Shown: positions 41,906-52,483, counted from the stretch's first letter. The stretch is DNA of 64,000 nt from Candidatus Kryptoniota bacterium (GCA_024641705.1 JAHECO010000007.1:1-64000), one strand, 5' to 3'. Numbers and translations: made by a program. Notes: generated by a model from the sequence alone, not told the origin.

Positions 41906-43411
41906 ATGCATGAAGCAAGCCTCAATATAAAGAAACCGAAAACGTTTTGCGGAATTGTGGGTGTCTACGGGGCAAAGAACGCGTCGAATTTCATATACTA
42001 CGGGCTCAACGCGCTCCAGCACCGCGGGCAGGAAGCTGCCGGAGTAGTCACGCGCGAGCGGACGCAGGGAAAGACATTCTTCAATGTTCACAAGGGGACG
42101 GGGTTGATTGCCGATGTGTTCAAAGACGAGAGGATACTTACCGACGTCCTCCGCGGCGATGCCGGTATCGGCCACAACAGGTATTCTACTACGGGCGCGG
42201 CCGAGAGCCGGAAGAATGTTCAGCCCATCGTTGTGAACTACCGGAAGGGCAACCTCGCAATTGCCCATAACGGCAACCTCACCAATTCCCACAGGCTGCG
42301 TGCTGAGCTTACCGAAACCGGGACGCTGTTCCAGACGACGACCGACACGGAGATTATTCTCCATCTCATTTCGCGGAGCCAGAAGGAGACCGTCATCGAG
42401 CAAGTCTACGACGCCCTGCAGCTGATCAAGGGTGCGTTCTCGCTTGTAATCCTGTCCGACAATCAGCTCATCGTAGCCAGGGACCCTTTCGGGTTCCGTC
42501 CCCTCGCGTTGGGAAGGATAGGAAAGGCGTTTATCGCTGCGTCCGAAACCTGTGCCTTCGATCTCCTCGGAGCGGAGTATATCAGGGATATAGAGCCGGG
42601 TGAGATCGTAATCATCGACGACGAGGCGATCGCAGCCGGGGAAGTTCGCTCGATATTTCTGCCCGATATCCCGAAGCAATCACGCCACTGCATTTTTGAG
42701 TACATATATTTCTCCCGGCCGGACAGCAAGATATTCGGCGAGAGTGTGGACAAGGTAAGGCGGAAAATAGGGAAAGGCCTCGCGGAAGAATCTCCCGTCG
42801 AGAACGACGAGGACGAGAAACTGGTCGTGATAAGCGTCCCCGACTCTTCGAACACGGCGACTCTCGGCTATGTCTCTCAGAGCATGAAGATGGGAATAAA
42901 GGCGAAATTTGAAATTGGACTCATCAGAAGTCATTATATCGGCCGAACATTTATTCAGCCGAACCAGTATTCGCGAGACCTTAAAGTCAAAATCAAGTTC
43001 AACACCGTCAAGGGTGTCCTGAAGGGGAGGAAGGTTGTAATCGTGGACGACTCGATCGTCCGCGGCACTACGAGCAAGCAGCTCGTGAAGCTCATCCGGG
43101 AGGCGGAGCCGGCCGAGGTACATTTCCGGGTTAGTTCCCCTCCGATAATGCATCCCTGTTACTACGGGATGGATTTTCCCTCGGAAAAGGAGCTCTTTGC
43201 GAACCAGTTTGAAGGGAACATAGAGGCGATGCGGAAGGAGCTCAACGTCGATTCGCTAGCCTACCTCTCACTGGAGAAATTGATCGATTCGGTCCCGGCG
43301 GACGAGCGAAGAAACTACTGCACGGCATGTTTCAGCGGCGAATATCCCACAGATGTCGAGGGAAACACGAAAGAGGAGTTCGAAGCCAATATAAATGAGT
43401 TCAGGTGGTAG
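41906..43411 (+). CDS. purF: Amidophosphoribosyltransferase (first step of purine synthesis)
   Basis: 501 residues. The N-terminal Ntn glutaminase domain has nucleophile Cys15 in FCGIVGVYG, after a 14-residue propeptide-like lead. The PRTase domain has the PRPP motif VVIVDDSIVRGTT. Cysteines in SRHCIF, MHPCYYG and NYCTACF match the four ligands of the Fe-S-containing Bacillus-type enzyme, unlike the E. coli type. Converts PRPP and glutamine to phosphoribosylamine. Confidence 0.97.
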   Translation: MHEASLNIKKPKTFCGIVGVYGAKNASNFIYYGLNALQHRGQEAAGVVTRERTQGKTFFNVHKGTGLIADVFKDERILTDVLRGDAGIGHNRYSTTGAAESRKNVQPIVVNYRKGNLAIAHNGNLTNSHRLRAELTETGTLFQTTTDTEIILHLISRSQKETVIEQVYDALQLIKGAFSLVILSDNQLIVARDPFGFRPLALGRIGKAFIAASETCAFDLLGAEYIRDIEPGEIVIIDDEAIAAGEVRSIFLPDIPKQSRHCIFEYIYFSRPDSKIFGESVDKVRRKIGKGLAEESPVENDEDEKLVVISVPDSSNTATLGYVSQSMKMGIKAKFEIGLIRSHYIGRTFIQPNQYSRDLKVKIKFNTVKGVLKGRKVVIVDDSIVRGTTSKQLVKLIREAEPAEVHFRVSSPPIMHPCYYGMDFPSEKELFANQFEGNIEAMRKELNVDSLAYLSLEKLIDSVPADERRNYCTACFSGEYPTDVEGNTKEEFEANINEFRW

Positions 43412-43491
43412 TTGCGCGATAGCATTTTGCCCTGCGGCTGGGATTCATGAGATAACTGACAACTTTTCCGGAAATTGGGAGTGAACCTCGG

Positions 43492-44073
43492 TTGACCGAA
43501 GCGTCTCGCGTTAATGAAACACTGAAGGTTGAGAGAAAGTGGACGATCTCAAATATCCTCAGCCTGAGCCGCGTCTTTCTTCTGGTACCGATCGTCGTCT
43601 TGATTCTCAAGCCGGGTAACGAATACCGGATCACGGTCCTCGTGATAATGCTTGTGGCAGCGTCGACGGATTTCTTCGACGGGCTCCTGGCGAGGGCGCT
43701 GAACCAGGTGACCGATTTCGGGCGGCTGCTCGACCCGGTGGCGGACAAGATATGCCTCATAACCATATCGGCGGCCCTGGTGATCACGGGCGACGTGCCT
43801 TTGTGGTTTGCGGGGTTCGTGGCCCTCCGGGACATATTGATAGTCGTGGGAAGCTCTTTCATAATCAGCCGCCGCAAGATCGTGGTACAGTCCGTGTGGG
43901 CCGGTAAATGGACGGTGACCTTCATAGCGGCGTATTTGATACTCGCCACGATCAGAGTCGATTCGATGGCTTTGATAAAAATGTTCTTTCTCTACCTGAG
44001 TACAGCGTCGCTTTTTATTTCGCTCGGCGTATATATAAGGGTTTATCGGAAATACATGGCGGCCAATGGTTAA
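43492..44073 (+). CDS. pgsA: CDP-diacylglycerol-glycerol-3-phosphate 3-phosphatidyltransferase
   Basis: 193 residues starting at TTG 43492. The CDP-alcohol phosphotransferase signature is complete: STDFFDGLLARAL ... DFGRLLDPVADK (D-x2-DG-x2-AR-x8-G-x3-D-x3-D). About five membrane helices. Forms phosphatidylglycerol phosphate in the inner membrane. A sister function (other CDP-alcohol transferase) cannot be fully excluded, but the length and position before ftsY fit PgsA. Confidence 0.88.
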   Translation: MTEASRVNETLKVERKWTISNILSLSRVFLLVPIVVLILKPGNEYRITVLVIMLVAASTDFFDGLLARALNQVTDFGRLLDPVADKICLITISAALVITGDVPLWFAGFVALRDILIVVGSSFIISRRKIVVQSVWAGKWTVTFIAAYLILATIRVDSMALIKMFFLYLSTASLFISLGVYIRVYRKYMAANG

Positions 44074-44127
44074 CGCGGGTCTCAGGATTCACGTGGTCCC
44101 GAAGCTTAACGAAGGAATTTATTTCTG

Positions 44128-45093
44128 ATGGGATTGCTCGATCGGTTCAAAAAGGTTAAGGACGGTCTGTCAAGGACGCGCTCAACTTTCGTCGACAGGA
44201 TAACGAAAGTCATCGCCCGTAAGACGAAGATCGACGACGAACTGATCGACGAGATCGAAGAGACGCTGCTCTCCAGCGACATCGGATTCGACGCAACCGG
44301 CAGGATTATTTCCGACATCAGGGCGCGGGTGAAGGCAGAAGGCTACGAGGATTCTTCAATGCTCAGGGGTCTTCTCAAGGAGGAGATAGCGAAATACCTG
44401 ATCGAGCCGAATGGCACTGCCGGTCTCTCGGCAAAGCCGAAAGTTATCATGATCGTCGGCGTGAACGGCGTCGGCAAAACGACGACCGTAGGTAAACTCT
44501 CTTATAATTTCAAGAGCGAGGGCAAGAATGTGCTGATCGCCGCCGCCGACACTTTCCGGGCGGCTGCCAACGAGCAGCTCAAGGTGTGGGCCGACCGCGC
44601 CGGCGTGGAGATAATCCAGCAGGCACCCGGGACCGATCCGGGTGCCGTCGCTTACGATGCCGTGAGCGCGGCGAAGGCCCGCAACGTCGATGTCGTACTG
44701 ATCGATACGGCCGGACGCCTCCATACGAAAACTAATCTGATGGAAGAACTGAAAAAGATAACGCGGGTGATCCGGAAGGTCATGCCGGACGCCCCTCATG
44801 AAGTGTACCTCGTACTCGACGCGGTCACCGGGCAGAACGGGCTTATGCAGGCGCGGCAGTTCCTGGACGCCGCCGGAGTCACCGCAATAGTACTGACAAA
44901 GCTCGACGGCACGGCCAAGGGAGGCATCGTGATTGCTATCAGTCAGGAGCTTAAATTACCTGTGAAATATATAGGCGTCGGCGAGGGGATAGACGACCTG
45001 CAGCCGTTCGACCGAACGACTTTTGTCGACGCACTGTTCTCTGAGGCTGAAGAGGAGAATAACATCCAGGGATCCGCAGCAAAGGAAGCTTAA
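44128..45093 (+). CDS. ftsY: Signal recognition particle receptor FtsY
   Basis: 321 residues, the short form without the acidic A domain. N-domain four-helix bundle ([19 protein letters not shown]), then the G domain with [38 protein letters not shown] and [13 protein letters not shown]-dependent docking of SRP-ribosome complexes at the membrane. Its TAA stop overlaps the mutL start as TAATG. Confidence 0.98.
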   Translation: MGLLDRFKKVKDGLSRTRSTFVDRITKVIARKTKIDDELIDEIEETLLSSDIGFDATGRIISDIRARVKAEGYEDSSMLRGLLKEEIAKYLIEPNGTAGLSAKPKVIMIVGVNGVGKTTTVGKLSYNFKSEGKNVLIAAADTFRAAANEQLKVWADRAGVEIIQQAPGTDPGAVAYDAVSAAKARNVDVVLIDTAGRLHTKTNLMEELKKITRVIRKVMPDAPHEVYLVLDAVTGQNGLMQARQFLDAAGVTAIVLTKLDGTAKGGIVIAISQELKLPVKYIGVGEGIDDLQPFDRTTFVDALFSEAEEENNIQGSAAKEA

Positions 45094-46880
45094 TGGCCAA
45101 AATCCGAGTCCTTTCCGAAGAAATAGCCAGCAAGATTGCCGCAGGGGAAGTGGTGCAGCGCCCCGAGTCGGTCGCCAAAGAACTCATCGAGAACTCCATA
45201 GACGCCGGTGCCAGGGCAATCGACATCGAGGTGAAGGACGCGGGCAAGAGCTTCATAAGGGTTACGGACAACGGCGCAGGTATGACTGAAGAAGACGCCC
45301 TCCTGGCCTTCGAGCGACACGCTACCAGCAAAATAGAAACCTACCAGGACCTCGAGAATGTTGCGACACTCGGTTTCCGCGGGGAAGCGCTTTACTCGAT
45401 TGCCGCGGTGTCCCAGGTCGAAGTAAAGACCAAAACTGCCGACGAGGATGCCGCAGTTTACCTCAGACTTGAAGGGGGACGCCGGGACGACGTTTCGAGG
45501 ACCGCCCACGCGACCGGGACGACGATCATTGTGAAGAATCTCTTCTACAATACGCCGGCCCGAAGAAACTTCATGAAGGCAAACCCGACCGAGTTTCGGC
45601 ACGTGTATCAGACCATCTCGAGATACGCGATAGCATTCCCGGAAATTGAGTTCACGCTCCAGTCCGGTGATGAGACCGTGCTGCGCGCGCGTTCAGACAC
45701 AGTGCGCGGAAGACTGGATGAAATATTCGGCGAACGTTTCACCGATTCGCTCGTGGCCTTCGAAGAAGATTACGACCATCTCAAGGTAAGCGGCTTCCTC
45801 GGGAAACCTGAATACACCAAGCGCACTCGCGGCGAGCAGTTTCTCTTCCTGAACAAGAGGTACGTGATCAACAAGGCGATTAACCACGCGGCTTTCTCGG
45901 CATATGAAAATCTCATCGACAAAGGCGATTTCCCGTTCTTCGCCATTTTCATAGAGATGCCGCCGAACGAAGTCGACGTCAACGTGCATCCCTCCAAATT
46001 GGAAGTGAAATTCAGGGACGAGAGGAGTATCTACGGCGCGATCCGTTCGGCGACGCGGAGCGCGCTCGTCAAGAGCGACCTCGTGCCGGAAATGGCGATC
46101 GCTCCCGATACCGGACGCTTTGTCAGCCGTGCTACGACCGAATCGTCGCGCGGCGGGATAGTGCCCGTATCTTTCAACTCGAAACCTGCCCAGCGTTATA
46201 TCGAAGACGAGCGCATAGCGGATGCAGTCGACCCGTTGTTCTCGCTGAGGTTTCCCCAGAGCAGGTCCTCCTCAGCCGAGACTTCCGGCGCAGAATCCGA
46301 TTCGCTGGAAGACGCCGGCGGCATCATATACCAGCTCCACAACAAGTATATCATTTCGCAGATCTCGACCGGACTCCTCGTGATCGACCAGCATGCCGCG
46401 CACGAGCGGGTGATTTACGAGCGGACCCTCAAGAGATTCAACGAACAGGGACAGAATACGCAGCAGCTCCTTTTCCCGATAAGCCTGAACCTCGATCCCG
46501 CCGACCTCACCATCGTCGAGGAAACCATGCCTGACCTTAACCTGATGGGCTTCAGCCTGAAGATGTTCAGCGGCTCGACCGTCGTTCTGGACGGAGTACC
46601 GGTCGACCTCAAGCCCGGGAGAGAAAGCACGATACTCACGGAGATAATCGAAGACTACAAGCGTGACAACGACCTGCGCCTCACGCCGCGCGAAAAGCTT
46701 TGCAAGACATACGCCTGCAAAGCCGCAGTCAAGGCAGGAGATTATCTTACGATAGAGGAGATGGAGTCTCTTATCGATCAGCTTTTTGAAGCGGAAGTTC
46801 CGTACGTTTGTCCTCACGGCAGGCCCGTCCTGGTGAAGATCCCACTCCTCGAGCTGGACAAGAAATTCGGAAGAATCTGA
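45093..46880 (+). CDS. mutL: DNA mismatch repair protein MutL, endonuclease type
   Basis: 595 residues. GHKL ATPase N-domain with IAAGEVVQRPESVAKELIEN, DNGAGM and GFRGEAL. C-terminal domain with DQHAAHERVIYE, matching the DQHA(X)2E(X)4E nicking motif, plus ACKAAVKAGD and CPHGRPV near the end. It therefore should nick DNA itself, as in bacteria lacking MutH. Translationally coupled to ftsY. Confidence 0.97.
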   Translation: MAKIRVLSEEIASKIAAGEVVQRPESVAKELIENSIDAGARAIDIEVKDAGKSFIRVTDNGAGMTEEDALLAFERHATSKIETYQDLENVATLGFRGEALYSIAAVSQVEVKTKTADEDAAVYLRLEGGRRDDVSRTAHATGTTIIVKNLFYNTPARRNFMKANPTEFRHVYQTISRYAIAFPEIEFTLQSGDETVLRARSDTVRGRLDEIFGERFTDSLVAFEEDYDHLKVSGFLGKPEYTKRTRGEQFLFLNKRYVINKAINHAAFSAYENLIDKGDFPFFAIFIEMPPNEVDVNVHPSKLEVKFRDERSIYGAIRSATRSALVKSDLVPEMAIAPDTGRFVSRATTESSRGGIVPVSFNSKPAQRYIEDERIADAVDPLFSLRFPQSRSSSAETSGAESDSLEDAGGIIYQLHNKYIISQISTGLLVIDQHAAHERVIYERTLKRFNEQGQNTQQLLFPISLNLDPADLTIVEETMPDLNLMGFSLKMFSGSTVVLDGVPVDLKPGRESTILTEIIEDYKRDNDLRLTPREKLCKTYACKAAVKAGDYLTIEEMESLIDQLFEAEVPYVCPHGRPVLVKIPLLELDKKFGRI

Positions 46881-46904
46881 GAGACCCTTCACCCGCGCCG
46901 AATC

Positions 46905-47214
46905 CCCCCAAATCCGCAGTGTCCTAATCTGAAAGCAGTCTATTCCAACGTCTTGTTTACATACCTGATAAACGACGGAATTGTCGAGGTTGTCCCAAAA
47001 CAAGGAAAATGTCATTCTGAAGGAGCGGAGCGACTGAAGAATCCACTTATTCGTTCTGAAAAATGGATGCTTCACTTCGTTCAGCATGACAGACAAGACT
47101 TTCTGGACAGCCTCCCAGTCTTTCGCGAGTCTGGATTCCCGCGTACGCGGGAATGACAGTCGAGAACTCTCATCGCATCATGGCGTGAAACTAGGACAGT
47201 ACCCCCAAATCCGC
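46905..47214. repeat. Interspersed hairpin elements in the mutL-aspS gap
   Basis: The 405-base gap has no credible gene. A 13-base direct repeat CCCCCAAATCCGC occurs at 46905 and 47202. Between the copies lie an imperfect inverted repeat at 47010-47091 (TGTCATTCTGAAGGAGCGG ... CACTTCGTTCAGCATGACA) and a perfect 20-base palindrome at 47135-47154 (ATTCCCGCG-TA-CGCGGGAAT) followed by GACAG. This style of 'TGTCATTC ... GAATGACA' element is common in intergenic DNA of environmental bacteria and resembles REP or MITE units. Confidence 0.65.
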
Positions 47215-47285
47215 CATTTTGAAACTGGTTTTCCCCTTTCTTATATTGAATTTTACGATTTTCAACTAATGAACTGATGTAAAGT

Positions 47286-49112
47286 ATGTCCGAGACAGTA
47301 TCCTTACGCGGTAAGAAGAGAACTCATACATGTGGTGAGCTTAGAGCCAAGAATATCAATGATGTCGTCACTTTGAACGGCTGGGTAGACGGCCGGCGGG
47401 ACCTCGGCGGGGTTATATTCATCGACCTCCGCGACAGGTACGGGAAGACTCAGGTCGTCTTCGCCCCCCAACATAACGAATCGGTTTATCAGATTGCGAA
47501 GCAGCTGAGAAGCGAGGATGTAATCGCAGTGGTGGGAAAGGTGGAACACCGGCCTGAGGGGACCGACAACAAGAGCCTGCTGACCGGAGAAATAGAAGTC
47601 CTGGGCGACGATCTCGTGATCCTGAACGAGTCCGAGACTCCGCCGTTCCCCATCGAAGACGTCATAGACACATCCGAGGACTTGCGGTTGAAGTACCGCT
47701 ACCTCGATCTGAGAAGGCACCAGATGCAAAGCAACCTGCTTGTCCGGCACAGGATGGCGCAGGCGGTTCGCCGTTATCTCGACTCGCTCAATTTTCTCGA
47801 GATCGAGACACCTTTTCTCATGAAGAGCACTCCTGAAGGTGCACGAGACTACCTCGTTCCGAGCCGGATACACCACGGGAAGTTCTACGCACTGCCGCAG
47901 TCCCCTCAGACATACAAGCAGATACTTATGGTGTCGGGTTACGACAGGTACTTCCAGATCGTGAAATGTTTTCGCGATGAAGACCTGCGCGCCGACCGTC
48001 AGCCCGAGTTCACACAGATAGACATCGAAATGTCGTTTGTGCTGGAGGAGGATATCTATCCGATGGCGGAAGGCCTGGTCAAAGCCCTCTTCAAAGAAGT
48101 CAAGGGAGTCGATATAGAAACACCCCTCCCGCGGATGAGTTACCAGGAAGCGATCACGAGATACGGCAGTGACAAACCGGACCTGCGCTTCGGGCTCGAA
48201 ATCGAAAACGTGACCGAGGTCCTGAGCGGGTCGCAGTTCAAAGTGTTCGAGACGGGTATTCAGGCCGGAAACCTGGTATGCGGTATCAACCTGAAAGGCC
48301 AGGCCGGGCTCAGCAGGAAGCAGGTAGACGAGCTTACGGATCTCGCGAAATCATGCGGAGCCGCCGGACTTGTCTATTTCAAGGTGACCGAGAATTCGCT
48401 GGATTCAGCCACCGCAAAATTCTTTTCGCCCGAGCAGCTGAAAAACCTGCGCGCTAGATTCGCCGCCCAGACGGGAGACCTGATTCTTCTTGTCACGCAA
48501 CCCGCGCAGCAAATCTACGGCACCCTCGGACAATTCCGTATCGAGGTGGCGAGGAAATTTGGCCTGGTGGACCAGAACAAGAATTCTCTCCTCTGGGTCA
48601 CCGAGTTCCCGCTGTTCGAGTGGGCGGAGGACGAGCACAGGTTCGCCGCGATGCATCACCCGTTCACTTCCCCGAAGGAGGATGACGTTGCCATACTTGA
48701 CGAAGGACTCGCGGAGCACAAGAAGAGGAAGAGGTGGACGTCCGAGAATCCGGTCGGAAGGACGCGTGCCAGGGCGTACGACCTCGTCTGGAACGGCAAC
48801 GAAATCGCGGGCGGCAGCATAAGGATTTTTCAACCCGGATTACAGCAGAAGATGTTCAACTGCCTCGGAATTTCGGAAGATGAAGCGCAAAAGAAGTTCG
48901 GCTTCCTTCTTGAAGCGTTCAAGTACGGTGCGCCCCCGCACGGAGGGATTGCCTTCGGCTTCGACAGGCTGGTGATGCTGTTCACCGGTAGCAAATCGAT
49001 CCGCGACGTCATAGCCTTCCCCAAGACCGCCAGCGCGATGTCCCTCATGGACGAGGCCCCGAGCGAGGTCAGCAGGGAACAACTGATGGAGCTCCATTTA
49101 AAGGTGATCTGA
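47286..49112 (+). CDS. aspS: Aspartyl-tRNA synthetase
   Basis: 608 residues, bacterial length with the GAD insertion domain. OB-fold anticodon domain (LNGWVDGRRDLGGVIFIDLR), class II motif 2 FRDEDLRADRQPEFTQ and motif 3 GGIAFGFDRLVML. Charges tRNA-Asp; discriminating versus Asp/Asn-nondiscriminating type is not decided here. No close operon partner upstream; the glucosidase starts two bases after its stop. Confidence 0.98.
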   Translation: MSETVSLRGKKRTHTCGELRAKNINDVVTLNGWVDGRRDLGGVIFIDLRDRYGKTQVVFAPQHNESVYQIAKQLRSEDVIAVVGKVEHRPEGTDNKSLLTGEIEVLGDDLVILNESETPPFPIEDVIDTSEDLRLKYRYLDLRRHQMQSNLLVRHRMAQAVRRYLDSLNFLEIETPFLMKSTPEGARDYLVPSRIHHGKFYALPQSPQTYKQILMVSGYDRYFQIVKCFRDEDLRADRQPEFTQIDIEMSFVLEEDIYPMAEGLVKALFKEVKGVDIETPLPRMSYQEAITRYGSDKPDLRFGLEIENVTEVLSGSQFKVFETGIQAGNLVCGINLKGQAGLSRKQVDELTDLAKSCGAAGLVYFKVTENSLDSATAKFFSPEQLKNLRARFAAQTGDLILLVTQPAQQIYGTLGQFRIEVARKFGLVDQNKNSLLWVTEFPLFEWAEDEHRFAAMHHPFTSPKEDDVAILDEGLAEHKKRKRWTSENPVGRTRARAYDLVWNGNEIAGGSIRIFQPGLQQKMFNCLGISEDEAQKKFGFLLEAFKYGAPPHGGIAFGFDRLVMLFTGSKSIRDVIAFPKTASAMSLMDEAPSEVSREQLMELHLKVI

Positions 49113-49113
49113 C

Positions 49114-51519
49114 ATGCTTATTTACGGCTTAATTCTGCTGCTCGGCACCCACACGGGACTTAACAACAACAAAACAGACGATATGAAAGCACTTGGTAAG
49201 TTTACGAACGTTGAAAAGACGCAGTATGAAGTGATTGCAAACTATGAGGCGGGGAAAGTAAAGTTCCAGATTCTCAAGCCGGGCATTTTCCATTTTACAC
49301 TCGAGCGTGGCAACAGCGAGAGGAAGTCCTTTGCCGTTGTCGAAGCACCAGAGAAACTCTCCGAGTCCGGGATCGAGATCAATAAGGAAAGAATAGCCGC
49401 GGACTTCCCGGATGGATTCGTTCAATACTCGCCTGAGTCGGGCGGTCTGAGGCTCCTTTCGAAAGACGGTGCCGACCTTCTTGACCTCGACTCTTTTCAG
49501 CTCAGCGATACCGGGTTGACGGCAGGATTCGACATCCACAACGCGAGGAATTTTTACGGACTCGGAGAAAAGACCCTTCCATACAACAGGTACGGGAGCC
49601 GGTGGACAATGTGGAACTCCGATTTCCCGGCGTACGGAATTAAGTTCGATCCTTTATACGAGACCGTTCCGTTCATCCTTAAAGCGGATACCGGCGGCGC
49701 ATACGGTCTCTTCTTCGATAATCCCTCCCGAACAGTCTTCGACGTCGGTGCGACGCAGGCAGACAAATTGATCTACAGCGCAGGAGCGGGGAATTTCGAT
49801 CTGTACATAATCACAGGGAAGAACGCAGCGGACGTCGTCCGAAAATTAGCCGACCTCACCGGTAAAATGCATATGCCTCCGCTGTGGTCGCTCGGCTACC
49901 AGCAATCGAGGTGGAGCTATTACCCGGAATCGAAAGTACTTGACATAGCACGGGGCTTCCGGGAGAACAAAATCCCCTGTGACGTGATCTACCTCGACAT
50001 CGATTACATGGACGGGTACAGATGCTTCACATGGAGCCCGAAAAACTTCCCCACACCGAAGAAGATGCTCGACACTCTCCACGGCATGGGGTTTAAAGTC
50101 GTAACGATAATCGACCCGGGCATAAAGGAAAACAAAGGTTATCGGGCCTACGACAGCGGGGTGAAGAAAGACGTTTTTGTCAAGACGCCGGGCGGGAAGT
50201 ACTTCGTCGGCAGGGTGTGGCCCGGGAACTGCGTGTTCCCCGATTTCTTCAACGCAAAGACGAGGGAGTGGTGGGGTGAGCAGTACAAATACCTTATCGA
50301 TTCAGGTGTCGACGGCTTCTGGAACGATATGAACGAACCGAGTGTATTCAACACTCCCAACAAGACCTTCCCACCCGATGTAATGCACACGCTCGATGAC
50401 GGCACCGCCATGCACTACGAGGTTCACAACGCCTACGGGATGCAGATGGCACGCGGGACCCGCGAAGGACTCGAGAAACTAGAGCCGGACAAGAGGCCCT
50501 TCGTGCTTACGCGGTCGAACTATGCGGGCGGACAGCGGTATGCGGCCATGTGGACCGGCGACAATTTCGCAAGCTTCGCCCACCTGAAACTGGCCCTCGC
50601 AATGTTTCTCAACATCGGCGTCAGCGGACAGCCGTTTGTCGGAAGTGATGTCGGAGGATTCGTCGGTAATCCGAGTCCCGAGCTGTTCACGCGGTGGCTC
50701 GAACTCGGGACGTTCACGCCATTCTTCAGGACTCACAGCACGAACGACTCGAAGCCTCGCGAACCCTGGGTGTTCGGCCCGGGATATACGGCGATCAACC
50801 GCGAGATAATCGACAGGAGATACGAGATGCTCCCGGAGATTTACACAGCGTTCAGGGTTTCACATGAAACCGGTCTCCCGATAATGAGACCGCTCTATCT
50901 CGATTTCCCGCAGGACCCTGAGACGTATAAGATCTACAACGAGTTTCTATTCGGATCGCGGCTTCTCGTGGCACCGGTCCTTGATTCGGGAGTCGTCAAG
51001 AGAGATGTCTATTTTCCAACAGGGAACTGGGCAAGTGTCTATGACGGAACGGTAATTCCCGGAGGCTGGCATGAGGTGGTCGCCCCGCTCGGGATGACGC
51101 CGGTGTTCGTGAAGGAGGGGACCATCCTCTTCACGCAGAGTCTGACTCAATCCACAAGCGAGCAGCTGGACACTCTCTACCTGCGTGTATATGGCCGGGA
51201 CGTGGCGGAAGGCGACGTCTATTTCGACGATGGAGAATCTCTTGCCTACCGCGGCGGAGACTACCTGCAGGTCAAGGTTGCCTTCAAGACGGAAGGACCG
51301 GCAGCTGAGTTTCAATTCGCTTCTGAGGGGAAGTTCAAACCGGGTTACAAGGAGTTGACGTTGCGGTTCTCGGTCGCGTCCTCTCAGACTTTTCACACTG
51401 CTGTTGCATTCACGGCCGACGGAAATAAAATGAACGGTACGATTACATCCCTCGGTCAGGGCCTGTTGCAGGTTACATTCCCGTTCGATGTATCGATTCG
51501 GACGATCCGTCTCGAATGA
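49114..51519 (+). CDS. GH31 alpha-glucosidase family protein
   Basis: 801 residues from ATG 49114 (AAAGGTGAT upstream); ATG 49183 is an alternative. N-terminal beta-sandwich (FYGLGEKTLPYNRYG), a TIM barrel with nucleophile Asp in DGFWNDMNEPSVF and acid/base Asp in AMWTGDN, then C-terminal beta domains (PLYLDFPQDPETY). Hydrolyses terminal alpha-glucosides. The N-terminus is weakly hydrophobic (LIYGLILLLGTHTG), so export is possible but not convincing. Confidence 0.95.
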   Translation: MLIYGLILLLGTHTGLNNNKTDDMKALGKFTNVEKTQYEVIANYEAGKVKFQILKPGIFHFTLERGNSERKSFAVVEAPEKLSESGIEINKERIAADFPDGFVQYSPESGGLRLLSKDGADLLDLDSFQLSDTGLTAGFDIHNARNFYGLGEKTLPYNRYGSRWTMWNSDFPAYGIKFDPLYETVPFILKADTGGAYGLFFDNPSRTVFDVGATQADKLIYSAGAGNFDLYIITGKNAADVVRKLADLTGKMHMPPLWSLGYQQSRWSYYPESKVLDIARGFRENKIPCDVIYLDIDYMDGYRCFTWSPKNFPTPKKMLDTLHGMGFKVVTIIDPGIKENKGYRAYDSGVKKDVFVKTPGGKYFVGRVWPGNCVFPDFFNAKTREWWGEQYKYLIDSGVDGFWNDMNEPSVFNTPNKTFPPDVMHTLDDGTAMHYEVHNAYGMQMARGTREGLEKLEPDKRPFVLTRSNYAGGQRYAAMWTGDNFASFAHLKLALAMFLNIGVSGQPFVGSDVGGFVGNPSPELFTRWLELGTFTPFFRTHSTNDSKPREPWVFGPGYTAINREIIDRRYEMLPEIYTAFRVSHETGLPIMRPLYLDFPQDPETYKIYNEFLFGSRLLVAPVLDSGVVKRDVYFPTGNWASVYDGTVIPGGWHEVVAPLGMTPVFVKEGTILFTQSLTQSTSEQLDTLYLRVYGRDVAEGDVYFDDGESLAYRGGDYLQVKVAFKTEGPAAEFQFASEGKFKPGYKELTLRFSVASSQTFHTAVAFTADGNKMNGTITSLGQGLLQVTFPFDVSIRTIRLE

Positions 51520-51991
51520 GCAACGGCTTCTCGCTCTCTCCAGTTTTGTGCTGACTCCACCCGTTGAAGAGGACTAATTACCGTCCCGCTTTTTTTCGCG
51601 ATACGTCGCTGTCTTGAATAAAACTCCCCCTCATTCAGGCGAGGCCGTGCGGCAGCCTTCACGCTCTGCCAGTCGTCTCCAGGATTCTTGGTGACTCGAC
51701 GAAGGGCCGCGGCAGGAAGGGGCTGTTTCGGCTTGGTATCAGGCGCAAGTGCTGAATCCTCAAAGCGTTACATTCAGTTCAGGGTTTGTTACCTTTCCGT
51801 AATCCCCTCTTTTTCCCGCACGACAGATCTGCTGTTTTGCCAGGAAAAGGATGTTCCCTCCGGCACGCCGGTTGCCCCTTACCATAGTGACGATGAAAAA
51901 CGAGTTTTACATATGGACTTCAAGAACTTCTGCCGGTGAGGCGGAAGGAAGACGCACTTTACAAAACAACACATTCTACAGGAGGCGCACA
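51520..51991. other. Gene-free leader of the DUF4402/usher locus
   Basis: About 470 bases with only unconvincing frames. A pyrimidine-rich stretch (CCCGCTTTTTTTCGCG near 51585) may end the GH31 transcript. The last 100 bases form the leader of the first subunit gene, ending in ACAGGAGGCGCACA before ATG 51992. No riboswitch was recognised. Confidence 0.5.
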
Positions 51992-52483
51992 ATGAAGAAG
52001 CTAATGTTAATCGCAGCGATGGTTCTCGGCTTTGCCGGCATGTCCTTCGCGCAGATGAGCGGATCTCAGGTCATCAACGTCGACGTGAGCATACTGCACG
52101 CGCTCACAATAACGACTTACTCCAACGCAAATTTCGGAACGACCTACGCCGGTGTGGGCTCGGACACGTTGAATCCTGTCAGTCCGGCAACCGGTCAGAC
52201 CGCCGGCACGTTCGTAGTCAACGGTGAGCCGGGACACGCCATCAACGTAAGCTATACATCTACAAGCCCGTCAGTGACCGGTGCGACTGTGACGTATGCG
52301 CCATCGCTTGTCGGTTTGAATGCAAACACGCAGGCATCCGCGGGCACGCTTGGTGCCAGCGTCAATCTTGACGGCTCGACCGGCAACTTCTACTTCTGGG
52401 TCGGCGGCGTCCTGAACGGTATTACCTCCGGCGCGGTAAGCGGGACCTATAGCGGCACTTTCACTCTTTCCGTCGCTTACTAG
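51992..52483 (+). CDS. DUF4402-type surface subunit 1 (probable major subunit)
   Basis: 163 residues from ATG 51992 (strong AGGAGG). Signal peptide ending GMSFA|QM, then one small beta-sandwich domain: ANFGTTYAG, TAGTFVVNGEPGHAINVSYT, NFYFWVGG and the terminal GTYSGTFTLSVAY. These are DUF4402 features (N-terminal 'FG' strand, hydrophobic GG strand, C-terminal YSGTF strand ending in Tyr). Such proteins are encoded next to chaperone-usher genes in other bacteria and are thought to be pilin-like subunits. It has its own strong ribosome site and its own terminator, as expected for the most abundant subunit. Confidence 0.82.
   Translation: MKKLMLIAAMVLGFAGMSFAQMSGSQVINVDVSILHALTITTYSNANFGTTYAGVGSDTLNPVSPATGQTAGTFVVNGEPGHAINVSYTSTSPSVTGATVTYAPSLVGLNANTQASAGTLGASVNLDGSTGNFYFWVGGVLNGITSGAVSGTYSGTFTLSVAY

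Noticed and set aside
51688-51939. 83-codon frame in the leader of the DUF4402 locus
   Set aside because: Unfavourable composition, no ribosome site and no domain.
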